Assembly (NCBI GenBank): GCA_016710325.1
Contig: JADJXK010000002.1
Coordinates: 3,100,001 to 3,164,000 of the forward strand
Direction: 5' to 3'
Source of the DNA: Candidatus Leptofilum proximum
GTDB lineage: Bacteria; Chloroflexota; Anaerolineae; Promineifilales; Promineifilaceae
Length of the DNA stretch: 64,000 nucleotides
The position numbers and the translations under genes are program-made. The notes under the pieces were generated by a model, which saw only the letters and a list, made by a program, of their open reading frames with translations, made no database searches and was not told where the DNA came from. Shown piece by piece: positions 42,028-49,732 of this stretch; position 1 is the stretch's first letter, and every line of letters starts with the position of its first letter.

Positions 42028-44583
42028 ATGAATAAAGCATTGAATCGATTGCAGCGTGTATTGGATTTAGAAGCCAGCCAGGGATACAAAAACAAGGCCG
42101 TGGTTGGCGGCATTCGTCAATTTGCCACGTTTTGGGTGGGCCAGGCGCGCGATGCGGCCGTAACCGAGATGGATAAAGTCCTGGTGGAACAGGTGGCCGA
42201 GGTGTTGGCCGATTACGGCCGTCTGCCCGGTACCGAAGCGCGCGCCAAAGTCATCGAGCAGCTGCAAGCCAAATTACAGCAGCGCCAGGCCCAGGAGCCG
42301 GAAACCGCACCCGCCCAGGCTGCCCCACCACCGCCACCGCCGCAGCCCAAACCGGAAAAACGGTCCGAACCGCAAGCCGCAGCCAGTCCGCCGCCACCCA
42401 AAACGCGTCCCCAGGCGTCCCCGTCACCAACCCCAGCCGAAACCCAGCCAGCGCCAGCTAAACCCAAGAAGCCGGGCAAGTGGGATCGCCGGGCCGCCCG
42501 CCAGGCCATCGAACCGGACCCCGAAGGATTGGCCCAGTCGGTGACGGCCGTCCACGGCATTGGCCCCAAGCTGGCCGAACAGTTTGAACGCCTTGGCGCC
42601 TCCACCATTGAAGATTTGCTCTACCTCTTCCCCCGCCGCTTCGACGACTACACCCTGCTGAAACCAATCCACAAGCTGGTGTACGGCGAAACCGTCACTG
42701 TCATCGGTACCATTTGGGAAACCCGCGCCCGTCGCAGCCGTAACAACCAGGTCATTGTCCAGTCGGTCATCAGCGATGGCACCGGCAAGGTGCAGGCCAC
42801 CTGGTTTAACCAGCAGTGGCTGGCCGATAAGCTCAAGGCGGGCATGCAAGTCGTGCTCAGTGGCAAGGTGGAGCAGTATTTAGGCCGCCCCGTGTTTAAT
42901 TCGCCCGAGTGGGAACCGCTGGAGCTGGACCCGCTGCGCACGCGGCGTATTGTGCCCATCTACCCACTCACCCAGGGGCTGAGCAGCAACCGCATGCGCG
43001 ACATCATGCGCAGCGTGGTGAACCATTGGGCCGCCCGCGTGCCGGACCCGCTGCCCGCCAGCGTACGCCACCGGCAAAAGCTGGAGTCGTTGCCCGAGGC
43101 GCTGCAGCAGCATCACTTCCCAGACAGCCAACACGCCCTGCATGAAGCGCGCCGCCGCCTCATTTTTGATGAGCTGTTTTTGCTCCAGCTTGGCATGCAA
43201 AACTTCCGCCGCGAGTGGCAGTCGCAGCCGGGCGTGGCGATTGCGGGGGATACGGCCGTCCTCACCGAGTTCCAAAACAGTCTGCCCTACACCCTCACCA
43301 GCGCCCAGCAGCGTGTCATCCAGGAAATTGCCGGGGATCTGGCTACCAGCACCCCCATGAACCGCCTGCTGCAAGGCGACGTCGGGGCGGGTAAAACCGT
43401 CGTGGCCGCTGCCGCGCTGCTGCTGGTGGCCAAAGCCGGTTACCAGACCGCCCTCATGGCCCCAACTGAAATTCTGGCCGAGCAGCACTTTAACGGCCTG
43501 CAGCCGCTGCTGGCCCCGCTTGGCCTGCGCACCTGCCTGCTCACTGGCAGCACCCCCGCCGCCGAGAAGGCCCGCATCTACGCCGACCTGGCCACGGGCG
43601 ATCTCGACCTGGCCATTGGCACCCATGCGCTCATCCAGGAAGGTGTCACCTTCCGCAATCTGGCCCTGGCCATTGTGGACGAGCAGCACCGCTTTGGCGT
43701 GGATCAGCGGCAGGCGCTGCGCGACAAGGGTCCAGCGGGGGGCGACTTCAGCCCGCACCTGCTCACCATGAGCGCCACGCCCATTCCGCGCTCGCTGGCC
43801 CTGTCGCTTTACGGCGACCTGGACCTTTCCATTTTGGACGAGATGCCGCCGGGACGGCAGGAAATCACCACGCGCTGGATTCGCACACGGGAGCGGGAAC
43901 GGGCTTATTCGTTTATTCGTCAGCAGGTGGAGAACGGCCGTCAGGCCTACATCATCTACCCGCTGGTGGAAGAGAGTGACAAGGTGGATGCCAAAGCGGC
44001 CGTTGCCGAATACGAGCGGCTGCAGGAACGTGTTTTCCCCGATTTGCAGGTGGGGTTGATACACGGCCGTTTGTCCAGCAGCGAAAAAGAAAGCGTCATG
44101 CGCGCCTTCTACGAAGGCAAGCTGAATATCCTCGTCTCTACCTCCGTCATTGAAGTGGGGGTGGATGTGCCCAACAGCACCGTCATGCTTATCGATGGCG
44201 CCAACCGCTTTGGCCTGGCCCAGCTGCACCAGTTCCGCGGGCGCGTCGGGCGTGGAGAGCACAAGTCGTACTGCATCCTCGTCGCCGACAGCGACACCCC
44301 AGACGCCACCGAGCGCCTGGAAGCCCTCACCCAAACCAACGACGGCTTTGCCCTGGCGGAAAAAGATTTGGAGATTCGTGGACCCGGTGAATTTTTCGGC
44401 CGTCGCCAGAGCGGCTTACCCGAGCTGCAGCTCGCTTCCCTGCTAGACATGGACATGCTCAAAGTCGCCCAGACCGAAGCCCAGGCCATCGCCGCTGAAG
44501 ATCCCGACCTGGCTCAGCCAGAACACCAGCTGCTGCGCCAGCGTGTGGCCCGCTTCTGGCAAAACGCCGGAGACGTTAGTTAA
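42028..44583 (+). CDS. recG: ATP-dependent DNA helicase RecG with N-terminal extension
   Basis: 851 residues, about 160 longer than usual. Residues 1-85 form a helical extra domain; 86-150 is a Pro/Ala/Lys linker. The RecG wedge/OB domain follows (TAVHGIGPKLAEQFERLGASTIEDLLYLFPRRFDDY). The helicase core has Walker A LLQGDVGAGKTVVA, DEQHRFGVDQR, MSATPIPRSLAL, and the motif VI region QLHQFRGRVGRG. It remodels stalled forks and Holliday junctions. The extension has no recognisable function. Confidence 0.95.
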   Translation: MNKALNRLQRVLDLEASQGYKNKAVVGGIRQFATFWVGQARDAAVTEMDKVLVEQVAEVLADYGRLPGTEARAKVIEQLQAKLQQRQAQEPETAPAQAAPPPPPPQPKPEKRSEPQAAASPPPPKTRPQASPSPTPAETQPAPAKPKKPGKWDRRAARQAIEPDPEGLAQSVTAVHGIGPKLAEQFERLGASTIEDLLYLFPRRFDDYTLLKPIHKLVYGETVTVIGTIWETRARRSRNNQVIVQSVISDGTGKVQATWFNQQWLADKLKAGMQVVLSGKVEQYLGRPVFNSPEWEPLELDPLRTRRIVPIYPLTQGLSSNRMRDIMRSVVNHWAARVPDPLPASVRHRQKLESLPEALQQHHFPDSQHALHEARRRLIFDELFLLQLGMQNFRREWQSQPGVAIAGDTAVLTEFQNSLPYTLTSAQQRVIQEIAGDLATSTPMNRLLQGDVGAGKTVVAAAALLLVAKAGYQTALMAPTEILAEQHFNGLQPLLAPLGLRTCLLTGSTPAAEKARIYADLATGDLDLAIGTHALIQEGVTFRNLALAIVDEQHRFGVDQRQALRDKGPAGGDFSPHLLTMSATPIPRSLALSLYGDLDLSILDEMPPGRQEITTRWIRTRERERAYSFIRQQVENGRQAYIIYPLVEESDKVDAKAAVAEYERLQERVFPDLQVGLIHGRLSSSEKESVMRAFYEGKLNILVSTSVIEVGVDVPNSTVMLIDGANRFGLAQLHQFRGRVGRGEHKSYCILVADSDTPDATERLEALTQTNDGFALAEKDLEIRGPGEFFGRRQSGLPELQLASLLDMDMLKVAQTEAQAIAAEDPDLAQPEHQLLRQRVARFWQNAGDVS

Positions 44584-44598
44584 TCAACCCACCAACTT

Positions 44599-44651
44599 CC
44601 CGCAGGTTTTAGCCAGAAGTATGGTCGATAAAAAGCCTGCGGGAGATTTTT
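44599..44651 (+). terminator. Terminator after recG, CCTGCGGGAG class
   Basis: CCCGCAGG (44599-44606) pairs with CCTGCGGG (44636-44643), followed by AGATTTTTC. It ends 18 bases before coaD and shares its stem with the hairpin after fakA. Confidence 0.65.
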
Positions 44652-44669
44652 CACCACAGGAGTAACCGT

Positions 44670-45203
44670 TTGATTACAGCACTTTACACAGGCACCTTCG
44701 ACCCGGTTCACTATGGCCACCTCGATCTGATGATTCGTGGCGCAGGCTTGTTCGACAAGCTCATCGTCGCCGTTTACGATCACAAAATCCCCACCAAGTC
44801 ACTGCTCTTTTCCGTAGATGAACGGGTGCGGATGATTGAAGAGGCTTTAGAGGAAAACAGACCGGAAAACATCCTTGTCACCAGCTTTAGCGGGCTGGCG
44901 GTAGACTTTGCCCGCAAGATAGGCGCCACTGTATTTGTGCGTGGGCTGCGCGTGTTCTCTGACTTCGAGTTTGAGTTTCGCCTGGCGCTGGCCAACAAAA
45001 GGCTGGATCCCACCATCGAAACCATTAGCCTGATTACCCATGAGGATCATACTTTTTTGAGCGGCACCACCGTGCGCGAAATCGCCTCGTTGGGCGGGGA
45101 TGTCAGCAGCATGGTGCCGCCCAACGTGGCCGCCGCCCTGTACCAACAGTTCAACGGCAAAAACAGCGATTCGTTCAACCGGCCGGTGCCGTTGCGTGAT
45201 TAA
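44670..45203 (+). CDS. coaD: Phosphopantetheine adenylyltransferase
   Basis: 177 residues with a TTG start and AGGAGTAA upstream. Nucleotidyltransferase motif TGTFDPVHYGHLDL, FVRGLRVFSDFEFEFRLALANKRL and SGTTVREIASLGGDVSSMVPPNV are CoaD hallmarks. It makes dephospho-CoA from 4'-phosphopantetheine and ATP. The usual length is about 160; the C-terminal tail is slightly extended. Confidence 0.93.
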   Translation: MITALYTGTFDPVHYGHLDLMIRGAGLFDKLIVAVYDHKIPTKSLLFSVDERVRMIEEALEENRPENILVTSFSGLAVDFARKIGATVFVRGLRVFSDFEFEFRLALANKRLDPTIETISLITHEDHTFLSGTTVREIASLGGDVSSMVPPNVAAALYQQFNGKNSDSFNRPVPLRD

Positions 45204-45221
45204 TCGTTTAACCACTATAAT
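45192..45221 (+). promoter_or_regulatory. Promoter of the coiled-coil gene
   Basis: TTGCGT (45192-45197), 18-base spacer, TATAAT (45216-45221), partly overlapping the coaD end. A copy of ACGGCCGT begins two bases after the -10 box. Confidence 0.5.
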
Positions 45222-45276
45222 AACGGCCGTCTGTGGCATAAAAACCGCTTCTTCGTGAAGAAAATGGGATAACCGT

Positions 45277-45750
45277 ATGGACATTCAACATCTGGTCGAT
45301 CGATTGGAACAGGCGCTTAACGATAGCGCGCGCATACCGCTCACAGCTAACCTGATTGTGAATGAAGACCGCATCTTCAGCATCATTGACCAGATGCGTG
45401 TGGCCGTCCCCGAAGAAGTGAAACGGGCCAACCGCATCGAGGCTGAGAAAGATCGGATTCTGGCCCAGGCCAAGGAAGAAGCGGAACGCATCCGTGAGCT
45501 GGCCAAGCAGGAAGCAGGCGAGTTGGTCAAACGCGACGCCATCACCATGTCGTCACAACAGCGCGCCGACAACATTTTGGAGCGCGCCCGCCGCGATGCC
45601 GAAGCCCTGCGCCACGACGCCGATGCCTACGTGATGGAAGTGTTGGTCAAGTTGGAGGAAGATTTACTGCGTTCTTTATCCGTGGTACGCAATGGCCTCA
45701 ACAAAGTGCAGCGTGAACAGGAAACGGCCAGCGTCCCCAACGCAGATTAG
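45277..45750 (+). CDS. Coiled-coil protein, DivIVA/AtpF-like
   Basis: 157 residues, mostly charged heptads (residues 50-135: KRANRIEAEKDRILAQAKEEAERI and on). No membrane segment. Similar proteins follow coaD in related genomes. It resembles the coiled part of DivIVA or ATP synthase subunit b, but a specific role cannot be stated. Confidence 0.65.
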   Translation: MDIQHLVDRLEQALNDSARIPLTANLIVNEDRIFSIIDQMRVAVPEEVKRANRIEAEKDRILAQAKEEAERIRELAKQEAGELVKRDAITMSSQQRADNILERARRDAEALRHDADAYVMEVLVKLEEDLLRSLSVVRNGLNKVQREQETASVPNAD

Positions 45751-45861
45751 CGCTGTCATGAGCTGATATTCCGCACGAGGGTGCTTCGCACCTTGTGCGA
45801 CGATAGACCAAAGCAGTTAACTCATTTCCAAATTTCGCGTGTTGTTCCATTGGAAATTTTC

Positions 45862-45913
45862 TTGACAGTCGAGCGGGCAAGGCTATAATTGCCAGTCGCG
45901 GCAAATTTGCCGC
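45862..45913 (+). promoter_or_regulatory. Strong promoter and start-site palindrome of the L32-FabD operon
   Basis: Consensus TTGACA (45862-45867), 16-base spacer and TATAAT (45884-45889). At the expected transcription start lies the perfect 16-base palindrome GCGGCAAATTTGCCGC (45898-45913), followed by TTGTTTTTTG. It is either an operator or a short attenuating hairpin in the 5' leader. Confidence 0.75.
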
Positions 45914-46001
45914 TTGTTTTTTGTTGAGAGCCAAATTATCAGCAGGGATTTTGTCTGAAAAAGATAAATAAGCCTGAATTTAGTTTAGAGAGGATGTTGT
46001 C

Positions 46002-46187
46002 ATGGGTGCTGTACCAAAGAAAAGAATTTCCAAAGCGCGCCGGGATCGGCGTCGGGCGCACGACGCGCTGAAGACATTTCACCTGGTGGAATGTCCTGAC
46101 TGCGGCAAGATGAAGCGCTCCCACCATGTGTGCCTGGAGTGTGGCAAGTACAACGGCCGTCAGGTGTTACCGGTAGCCGAAGCGTAG
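46002..46187 (+). CDS. rpmF: Ribosomal protein L32
   Basis: 61 residues, the usual length: MGAVPKKRISKARRDRRRAHDAL followed by the zinc ribbon CPDCG-x8-CLECG (Cys4). GAGAGGATG upstream. It binds 23S rRNA. In many bacteria rpmF begins a fatty-acid synthesis operon, and fabD follows here. Confidence 0.97.
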   Translation: MGAVPKKRISKARRDRRRAHDALKTFHLVECPDCGKMKRSHHVCLECGKYNGRQVLPVAEA

Positions 46188-46200
46188 TTTCTGAAAAAGA

Positions 46201-46229
46201 GGCCGTATTTTGCGGCCTTTCTCTTTTTT
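46201..46229 (+). terminator. Attenuating terminator between rpmF and fabD
   Basis: GGCCG (46201-46205), loop TATTTTG, CGGCC (46213-46217), then TTTCTCTTTTTT. It ends 28 bases before the fabD GTG, so read-through is needed for fabD unless another promoter exists. Confidence 0.65.
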
Positions 46230-46256
46230 ACCCTCAATTATTTTGGACATTATCAA

Positions 46257-47171
46257 GTGAGCAGTGCATATCTTTTCCCTGGGCAAGGGTCACAGCACGT
46301 GGGCATGGGGTTAGAGCTTTACCAAAACACCCCGGAGGCACGTGCTGTTTTTGATCAGGCCGATGAACAGCTTGGTTTTGCCCTATCCACGATTTGTTTT
46401 GCAGGACCGGAAGACACGCTGACCGATACCGTTAACCAGCAGCCTGCGCTGTTTGTCACCAGCCTGGCGATGTGGCAGCGGATGCAGGCGCAGGGCTGGG
46501 CGATGCCTGCTTACATGGCCGGGCACAGCCTGGGCGAACTGTCGGCGTTAACGGCCGCTGGTGCCCTCTCTTTTGCCGATGGGCTGCGGCTGGTGCGGCA
46601 GCGCGGCGAACTGATGAAAGCCGCGGGCGAGCGTGAGCCGGGGGCAATGGCGGCGATTTTGGCGTTGGATATTCCCACCGTTACCGCCATTTGTGAACAG
46701 GCCAGTGGGGAAAACGGCCGTTCCGTCCAGGTGGCCAACGATAACTGCCCCGGCCAGGTAGTGATTTCCGGTGATGAGACGGCCATCAGCCGCGCTATGG
46801 AGCTGGCCGAAGCGGCCAAAGCGCGCAAAGTGGTCCGGCTGCCCATCACCATTGCCGCCCACTCTAAACTGATGGCTTCGGCGGCGGAAGCGTTTGCCCA
46901 GGCGGTCGATGCCACGCCGATCCAGGCGCCGCAGGTGCCCGTCATTGGCAACGTCACCGCCCAACCGCTCACCACACCAGACCAGATTCGCTACGAACTC
47001 AAAGCGCAGCTCACCGCCGGTGTAGCCTGGACCGATTCCATGAACACCCTGCTGGCGCAAGGCGTGGACACCTTTGTGGAAGTCGGGCCAGGCGACACGC
47101 TGCTCAGTTTCATCAAGCGCATCGACCGCCAGGCAAACCGGGTAAAATTGACTTTTGGCGAGAATTTATAA
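46257..47171 (+). CDS. fabD: Malonyl-CoA:ACP transacylase
   Basis: 304 residues with a GTG start. FPGQGSQHVGMG at the N-terminus, the nucleophile GHSLGE near residue 90 and the later HSKLMASAAEAF (catalytic His) match FabD. It transfers malonyl from CoA to acyl carrier protein for fatty acid elongation. It is followed by fabG. Confidence 0.94.
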   Translation: MSSAYLFPGQGSQHVGMGLELYQNTPEARAVFDQADEQLGFALSTICFAGPEDTLTDTVNQQPALFVTSLAMWQRMQAQGWAMPAYMAGHSLGELSALTAAGALSFADGLRLVRQRGELMKAAGEREPGAMAAILALDIPTVTAICEQASGENGRSVQVANDNCPGQVVISGDETAISRAMELAEAAKARKVVRLPITIAAHSKLMASAAEAFAQAVDATPIQAPQVPVIGNVTAQPLTTPDQIRYELKAQLTAGVAWTDSMNTLLAQGVDTFVEVGPGDTLLSFIKRIDRQANRVKLTFGENL

Positions 47172-47177
47172 GGAACC

Positions 47178-47245
47178 GCACAGGGCGCCAAGCACGCAAA
47201 GAAAAATATAAAACCTTTGCGTTCTCCGCGCTCTTTGCGGTAAAA
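47178..47245. repeat. Word-repeat spacer, GCGCAAAG class
   Basis: AGGGCGCCAAGCACGCAAAG faces CTTTGCGTTCTCCGCGCTC, then TTTGCGG: imperfect complementary words between fabD and fabG. Confidence 0.55.
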
Positions 47246-47262
47246 AAAACGGAGGAAGGGTT

Positions 47263-48012
47263 GTGGCTTTGTTAGCAGGAAAAGTGGCAGTGGTAACGGG
47301 AGCCTCACGGGGTATTGGCCGGGCGATTGCCGAAGATTTGGCCGGGCATGGCGCTAAGGTAGTCATTAACTACAACGCCAGCAGCACAGCGGCCCAAGAA
47401 GTGGTGGGCGCGATCCAGGCCAATGGTGGGGAGGCAACGGCCGTTCAAGCCGACGTCTCTCAATTTGAAGCGGCGCAAAACCTCATCAAAGCCGCCACCG
47501 ATATCTACGGGCAGATTGATATCCTGGTCAACAACGCCGGGACCACCCGCGACACGCTGCTGCTCTCCATGAAGGAAGAGGAGTGGAACACGGTAATCGA
47601 CACCAACTTAAAAAGCGTGTTTAACTGCTGCAAAGCGGCCGTTCGCCCCATGATGCGCCGTAAACAAGGCGGCCGGATCATCAACATCTCCTCTGTAGTG
47701 GCGCTGATGGGCCAGGCTGGGCAAACCAACTACGCCGCCTCCAAAGCCGGGATCATCGGCTTTTCCAAGTCCCTGGCCCGCGAAATTGGCTCACGTGACA
47801 TCACCGTCAACGTCATCACCCCTGGCTTCTTCCCCACCGCCCTCACCGAAGTGTTGGGCGAAGAGATGATGAACGAATCCAAGAAGCTGATTCCCCTGGG
47901 ACGCTGGGGAGAATTGCCAGAGGTGGCGTATCTGGTATCATTTTTAGCATCTGATAAAGCTGCCTACATTACCGGCCAGGTCATCAGCGTGGATGGCGGA
48001 ATTGGTATGTAG
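47263..48012 (+). CDS. fabG: 3-oxoacyl-ACP reductase
   Basis: 249 residues with a GTG start (GGAGGAAGG upstream). TGASRGIGRA (12-21) binds NADPH, NNAG near 91, Ser around 144 and YAASK (Tyr157/Lys161) form the catalytic set. The C-terminus GQVISVDGGIGM is typical of FabG. It reduces beta-ketoacyl-ACP. Confidence 0.93.
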   Translation: MALLAGKVAVVTGASRGIGRAIAEDLAGHGAKVVINYNASSTAAQEVVGAIQANGGEATAVQADVSQFEAAQNLIKAATDIYGQIDILVNNAGTTRDTLLLSMKEEEWNTVIDTNLKSVFNCCKAAVRPMMRRKQGGRIINISSVVALMGQAGQTNYAASKAGIIGFSKSLAREIGSRDITVNVITPGFFPTALTEVLGEEMMNESKKLIPLGRWGELPEVAYLVSFLASDKAAYITGQVISVDGGIGM

Positions 48013-48072
48013 GCCTTCCTGGTTCATGGCTGAACCAAGAGCCTATTGAATTTAGAAAGGGAGCAAACAATA

Positions 48073-48438
48073 ATGGATAATGTACAGGAAAGCATTGGCC
48101 GTATCGAGGTTGCCCCGGATGTTCTGGTAACGATTGCCCATTATGCCAGTCTACGGGTAGAAGGTGTGGCCAAAATGGCTCCCATTCCCGCCGATGTGGC
48201 CCGCCTTTTTCGCCGCGAATCGCGCCAAACGGGCATTTTGCTAAATTTAACCGAGGAGAATAGGGTTAAATTTGATATTTACGTTATAATGAGTCCGCAC
48301 GTGAACATTATGGAGACCAGCAAACGCCTGCAAACGGCCGTTGCCGAAGCGATCGACACCATGGTCGGGATTTCCGTAGAAGCTGTCAACGTGCACGTTG
48401 AAGATGTTGTCTATGCTCAGGAAGACTCAACCGACTAA
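48073..48438 (+). CDS. Asp23/Gls24 (YqhY-like) protein
   Basis: 121 residues from ATG 48073, with AAAGGGAGCA upstream. IEVAPDVLVTIAHYASLRVEGVAKMA and VKFDIYVIMSPHVNIMETSKRLQTAVAEAI match the Asp23 family. Like YqhY of Bacillus it stands between fatty-acid genes and nusB, where it is thought to tune lipid synthesis. Confidence 0.88.
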   Translation: MDNVQESIGRIEVAPDVLVTIAHYASLRVEGVAKMAPIPADVARLFRRESRQTGILLNLTEENRVKFDIYVIMSPHVNIMETSKRLQTAVAEAIDTMVGISVEAVNVHVEDVVYAQEDSTD

Positions 48439-48471
48439 TTTCCTGGCCATCGGTATGTTCGTCTGTTAACT

Positions 48472-48915
48472 ATGAAAACAAGACGTCGCGCCCGGCGCGT
48501 AACCCTGGAAACGCTTTACGAATATGACATCGCCAACCACCCGCCGGGTGAAGTCCTGGAGCGGCGGCTGCAGGAAAACCCGATGGAAAAGACTGGCGTT
48601 GAATTTGCCTCCCGGCTGATTCAAGGTGTCATCCAGCACCAGGAAGAGATGGACACCCTCATCGCCAGGTACGCGCCGGAATGGCCGCTGGACCAGATGG
48701 CCGTGATTGACCGCAACATCCTGCGCATTGCCATTTTTGAATTCCTGATTGAAGCCGAAACCCCCGTAAAGGTTGCCATTAACGAAGCGGTTGAACTGGC
48801 CAAGACCTACGGCTCAGACAGCGCGCCGCGCTTTATCAATGGCGTACTCGGCACGCTGGCCGACCATATCCCCCAACTGAAAGAACATTTTCTGCCTCTC
48901 CCCATTCCCGAATAA
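48472..48915 (+). CDS. nusB: Transcription antitermination factor NusB
   Basis: 147 residues. RRRARRVTLETLYEYDIA at the N-terminus, WPLDQMAVIDRNILRIAIFEFL and KVAINEAVELAKTYGSDSAPRFINGVLG are NusB signatures. It binds boxA RNA with NusE/S10 in antitermination of rRNA transcription. Confidence 0.94.
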   Translation: MKTRRRARRVTLETLYEYDIANHPPGEVLERRLQENPMEKTGVEFASRLIQGVIQHQEEMDTLIARYAPEWPLDQMAVIDRNILRIAIFEFLIEAETPVKVAINEAVELAKTYGSDSAPRFINGVLGTLADHIPQLKEHFLPLPIPE

Positions 48916-48927
48916 TCATCCTGATTC

Positions 48928-49395
48928 ATGGCTACCATTGTTTGTTACGATATCTACGGCAATGCGGTCCCGGTAGCCTCGGAAGCGATCACGTTTCGCC
49001 CTGCCGTTTATGGCATCTTCATTGAAAACAGCCAGATATTGCTGCAAAAACAGCCGCAAACCGGCTTGTGGTACCCGCCAGGCAAAATTCTGGCGGCCAA
49101 CGACACGCCCACCCAGGTGGTGCGCCACTACTTTCGCCAGCTCACTGGCCTGACGCCCATCATTGGCTCGCTCCTGTACGTGGAAGATCAATTCTTCATC
49201 GACGAGGAGCGCCGGGCGTGGAAGTTATCGGCGCTGTATTATGGGTTGGAACGGCCGCTCACCGCCGCCACCGCCCTCACCGAATCGGAAGAAGCCAGCC
49301 ACCCCCAATGGGTCCCCCTGGCCGAACTCCAGCGCGAGCTGTTCCAGTTCGGCTATGAAGCCGTGCAAGCGGGTAAACTCCAACAAAAATTGTAG
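48928..49395 (+). CDS. Nudix-fold protein lacking the catalytic glutamates
   Basis: 155 residues starting 12 bases after nusB. A Nudix fold is suggested by YGIFIENSQILLQKQPQTGLWYPPGK and a following helix. The Nudix box, normally G-x5-E-x7-RE-U-x-EE-x-G-U, here reads GKILAANDTPTQVV then RHYFRQLTGL. All the metal-binding glutamates are missing. It may therefore bind a nucleotide without hydrolysing it. Confidence 0.65.
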   Translation: MATIVCYDIYGNAVPVASEAITFRPAVYGIFIENSQILLQKQPQTGLWYPPGKILAANDTPTQVVRHYFRQLTGLTPIIGSLLYVEDQFFIDEERRAWKLSALYYGLERPLTAATALTESEEASHPQWVPLAELQRELFQFGYEAVQAGKLQQKL

Positions 49396-49397
49396 CC

Positions 49398-49426
49398 TTG
49401 ACACACCTCCTGCCCGGTGCTATCAT
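49398..49426 (+). promoter_or_regulatory. Promoter of the pheST operon
   Basis: TTGACA (49398-49403), 17-base spacer, TATCAT (49421-49426). The leader-peptide ATG follows nine bases later. Confidence 0.75.
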
Positions 49427-49435
49427 GCGGCCACG

Positions 49436-49516
49436 ATGAACCAACAGCGATTTTTTAGCTTCTTCTTTTTTAACACCACCCGCGCCGCGTTTGCGCCGGA
49501 GGTTCGTTCTGCCTGA
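49436..49516 (+). CDS. Phenylalanine-rich leader peptide of pheST
   Basis: 26 codons from ATG 49436 to TGA 49516. Seven of the 26 residues are phenylalanine: two in a row, then four in a row (RFFSFFFFNTTR), then one. It lies between a good promoter and an intrinsic terminator upstream of pheS. A ribosome stalled at the Phe codons when charged tRNA-Phe is scarce would favour read-through. Confidence 0.85.
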   Translation: MNQQRFFSFFFFNTTRAAFAPEVRSA

Positions 49517-49577
49517 GAAGAAGCAGCTGTAAAAACGAACTCACCTGAAAGACGCGGCCAACCCCGCGTCTTTTTTT
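49502..49577 (+). terminator. pheST attenuator (alternative hairpin and terminator)
   Basis: Terminator stem AGACGCGG (49550-49557) with CCGCGTCT (49564-49571), loop CCAACC, and seven T from 49571. Upstream, GTTCGTT (49502-49508) pairs with AACGAAC (49534-49540), a candidate pause or antiterminator helix overlapping the end of the leader peptide. Confidence 0.8.
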
Positions 49578-49619
49578 GTTTGTTTAGCCAAGAACCGTTA
49601 AACTTTTCGTTTGGAATTA

Positions 49620-49715
49620 TTGGCCACAGGCTTGTGCTGAGCGCAGTCGAAGCAGCACACAGAGGAATACGAGAAAATCCTCTAAAATCTCTGTCTCCTC
49701 TGTGGCAAAAAAGTC
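49620..49715. repeat. Word-repeat spacer before pheS
   Basis: It contains GTGCTGAGCGCAGTCGAAGC, a word seen in many environmental genomes, and CACAGAGGAATACGAGA facing TCTCTGTCTCCTCTGTGGC. It lies between the attenuator and the pheS start. Confidence 0.55.
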
Positions 49716-49732
49716 ATCTTAGGAAGTTAACT

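Noticed and set aside
42880..44334. 484-codon minus-strand frame opposite recG
   Set aside because: Antisense shadow of the RecG helicase core.
45773..45802. GC-rich hairpin GGTGCTTCGCACC after the coiled-coil gene
   Set aside because: It has mismatched outer pairs and no T tract, so I did not call it a terminator.
49163..49516. 117-codon frame over the Nudix end and the pheST leader
   Set aside because: Only its last 26 codons, from ATG 49436 after a promoter, make sense as the leader peptide; the rest is a shadow of the Nudix gene.
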